Shown here: piece after piece, positions 62,282-64,000 of the stretch
How the letters are laid out: each line of letters starts with the position of its first letter
How positions within the stretch are numbered: position 1 is the first letter of the stretch
Assembly: GCF_008974325.1 (NCBI RefSeq)
Contig: NZ_BKCG01000001.1
Coordinates: 372,001 to 436,000, forward strand
DNA from: Patiriisocius marinus
Lineage (GTDB): Bacteria > Bacteroidota > Bacteroidia > Flavobacteriales > Flavobacteriaceae
Direction: 5' to 3'
Length of the DNA: 64,000 bases
Notes under the pieces: generated by a model
The model's input: only the letters and a program-made list of their open reading frames with translations
What the model was told of the DNA's origin: nothing
The model's database searches: none
Program-made: the position numbers and the translations under genes

Positions 62282-64000
62282 TTAATTTCCGAAATTATAT
62301 CTTAACGTTAACCCACTTCTAATGGTAGTTTGAGGAAACGCTGTCGATATTGCATATTCTGAGAAAGTATGGTCGTAATAGAATGCTGCTGTTAAATTTT
62401 TACTTAAAGCATAATCCATTAAAAACTGTACTCCATAAATTGTTTGTCCTGCCGTTGTTTGGTTATTTTGAATATCCAAATAACGTATAACTGTTCGGTT
62501 ATCTCTTCGTGATAAATCAAGCTTGAAATTTAAATCACTTTTAAGAACTTGCTTTTTACCTCCAAAGTTTGTTCCTATACGCAAATCTTTAACTCTATAA
62601 CCTAATCCTAAAATTATTTCATCACCTTTTATTTCAGTCAATAAGTTGTTTGCAAAACTCAACCCTAACGCTCTATCTTTTCTATATTCAGCACTAATTT
62701 TGACTGAATTTTTCATTTCAAAATCAATTTTGATTAATGGAGAGAATTGCTCCGTCAAGTTCACATTAGTTAAAAATTGTTGACTTTTAAAGTTACCTGC
62801 CTGATCCACTTGCGCTGTAGATGGATCTCCATCAGTTATTCTATCATAATCTAGGTTTGTCTGAAACTGGTTTACTGTATATCCTGCACGGTAACCATGT
62901 TGTAATGAAAATCTTTTAAAGTTCTTTTTAAACCAAGAAACCCTCATTAATCCCGTATACTTAAGATCCCAATTTGGCAATGGAACGTCTCTAAATATCC
63001 CTGTCTTCTCTTTAGACGCATCAGTTCCCTTATAGGCAGAAATAAATGCCGGAAGTAACACATCTTGACTTGTAGCTCCAAACCCAACAGGATATCCTGT
63101 GTCTGGATCTACCGGGAAGGCATCGGTACCATAAAAATCTCTAGCTAACCTATTAGCAACAATCAATCTATTACTTCTAAAAGCTTCAAAAGCAGCTGAT
63201 TCATCATCTGAACTAGCATCAAAAGCTGTCCCAATTAACAAAGTTGATATATTAAAATTACCCGATGTTACTGGAGTTAATGAATTGTACAGACCGTCGT
63301 CGATAATATAATTTTCAGAATAATTTTCTGCATAAATACGACTTCCGTTAATGTCTATTTTTAAATCCTGAAGTGGTTCTAAATTAATTTGAGCATCTAA
63401 TTGTCTTGTTTCAGTTTCTGTATATTGCTCATTAAATTCCGGATACAATGTTAACCATCCATTACGAGCTGCAGTTTCTCTAATTTCAGCTTGACTTCCA
63501 AAAGTAAAACCTGTAGTTGGTTTTAATGTTCCAACAAAACCAATTGAAGGAGTGTATCCTGGAAGGAATGTACCATTAGTTTCTTGATAATTGATTCCTA
63601 CTTTTTTAATCATAGTTAGCAATCCTACAACAGTATTTAATGCTTGATCGCCTGTACTGAGACCTCCAGCGTTACCGGTATTACCTCTTGTATCTCCAAG
63701 ACTGCCTCCTTTAGGATCATTAACATTTGAAGAAAGATCTCCTTTTTCTTGTCGACCTACTTTTCCACCTTTCACATTTGTTCCATTTCCTCCTTTTTCC
63801 AATCCACCTCTAGTAGAAGATCTACTTTTCTTTTTCTTAGTAAGACCTATATACTTATAAAAAGCATTCATATCAAAATTAGAATTGATTCTATGAGTAC
63901 TTGAATTTTGAACTGAATTTCCTAAATCAAATGTTTCTGTAGTTCCGTCACGTAATGTAATATCGATACTATTAAACAAATCACTACCATCTTGCCATTG
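62282..64000 (-). CDS. sprA: SprA, type IX secretion translocon (3' end)
   Basis: The window holds the last 573 residues of a very large outer-membrane barrel (about 2,400 residues in relatives). The frame is open to the window edge, reading QWQDGSD before the apparent start, so the gene continues beyond. Features include a Gly/Lys-rich segment (KKKKSRSSTRGGLEKGG), FGFTFGSQAEIRETAARNGWL, GIFRDVPLPNWDLKYTGLM and barrel strands ending GLTLRYNFGN. SprA forms the translocon of the type IX system and is needed for gliding motility. Confidence 0.9.
   Translation of the reverse strand, partial: QWQDGSDLFNSIDITLRDGTTETFDLGNSVQNSSTHRINSNFDMNAFYKYIGLTKKKKSRSSTRGGLEKGGNGTNVKGGKVGRQEKGDLSSNVNDPKGGSLGDTRGNTGNAGGLSTGDQALNTVVGLLTMIKKVGINYQETNGTFLPGYTPSIGFVGTLKPTTGFTFGSQAEIRETAARNGWLTLYPEFNEQYTETETRQLDAQINLEPLQDLKIDINGSRIYAENYSENYIIDDGLYNSLTPVTSGNFNISTLLIGTAFDASSDDESAAFEAFRSNRLIVANRLARDFYGTDAFPVDPDTGYPVGFGATSQDVLLPAFISAYKGTDASKEKTGIFRDVPLPNWDLKYTGLMRVSWFKKNFKRFSLQHGYRAGYTVNQFQTNLDYDRITDGDPSTAQVDQAGNFKSQQFLTNVNLTEQFSPLIKIDFEMKNSVKISAEYRKDRALGLSFANNLLTEIKGDEIILGLGYRVKDLRIGTNFGGKKQVLKSDLNFKLDLSRRDNRTVIRYLDIQNNQTTAGQTIYGVQFLMDYALSKNLTAAFYYDHTFSEYAISTAFPQTTIRSGLTLRYNFGN

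Overview
The window looks like chromosome of a marine-type flavobacterium (Bacteroidota, Flavobacteriaceae; I cannot name the genus). The DNA is AT-rich and codes for sprA, a RemB-like protein, a type IX secretion sorting domain, DUF4174, DUF547, DUF779, a flavobacterial cytochrome oxidase cluster and the mevalonate pathway. Promoters follow the Bacteroidota TAnnTTTG type.

Layout. 1-8.8 kb: a glycosyltransferase cut by the window edge, hemerythrin, an Omp85-like protein, a GH113-like lipoprotein, a barrel protein, DUF547, and a pair made of a flavoprotein oxidoreductase and a NosR/NapH-like membrane iron-sulfur protein. 8.8-18.6 kb: a YwqK/GT2/GT2 glycan operon, a divergent AraC regulator with aldehyde dehydrogenase and DUF779, an M28 peptidase divergent from a TolB-like lipoprotein, and a GT-C mannosyltransferase-like protein. 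18.6-24.3 kb (minus): arginine decarboxylase, agmatinase, a deoxyhypusine-synthase-like enzyme and an RMD1 protein. A long structured leader candidate lies upstream of them. Next comes a pseudouridine synthase family protein whose catalytic Asp is replaced by Gly.

24.4-34.3 kb is accessory. After a nitrilase there is an array of five same-orientation units (25.5-30.1 kb): an AbiGi-family protein, an unknown protein, an esterase, a unit with no good ORF, and a Fic protein. The junctions are 130-200 bp imperfect inverted repeats with AAC...GTT cores. The start of each unit is complementary to the core at its own end, which is the signature of integron gene cassettes. No integrase is in the window. 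After the array come two unknown genes, a BLUF photoreceptor, DnaJ/CbpM and a HAD dehalogenase.

34.3-44.2 kb: UbiA, a mevalonate-kinase-like GHMP kinase and diphosphomevalonate decarboxylase; two decaying genes (DUF1697 with no start codon, DUF4174 with an in-frame stop); a BaiN-like flavoprotein, a secreted beta-helix protein, an EEP phosphodiesterase and tsaB. 44.2-51.5 kb: a MacAB-TolC-like efflux operon with two permeases and two adaptors. 51.7-57.3 kb: cytochrome oxidase subunits and assembly factors (cyoE, SCO, DUF420). 57.5-64 kb: RemB-like protein, two TonB proteins, VanZ, gcvH and the 3' end of sprA.

All calls come from reading the sequence by eye; no database search was run.
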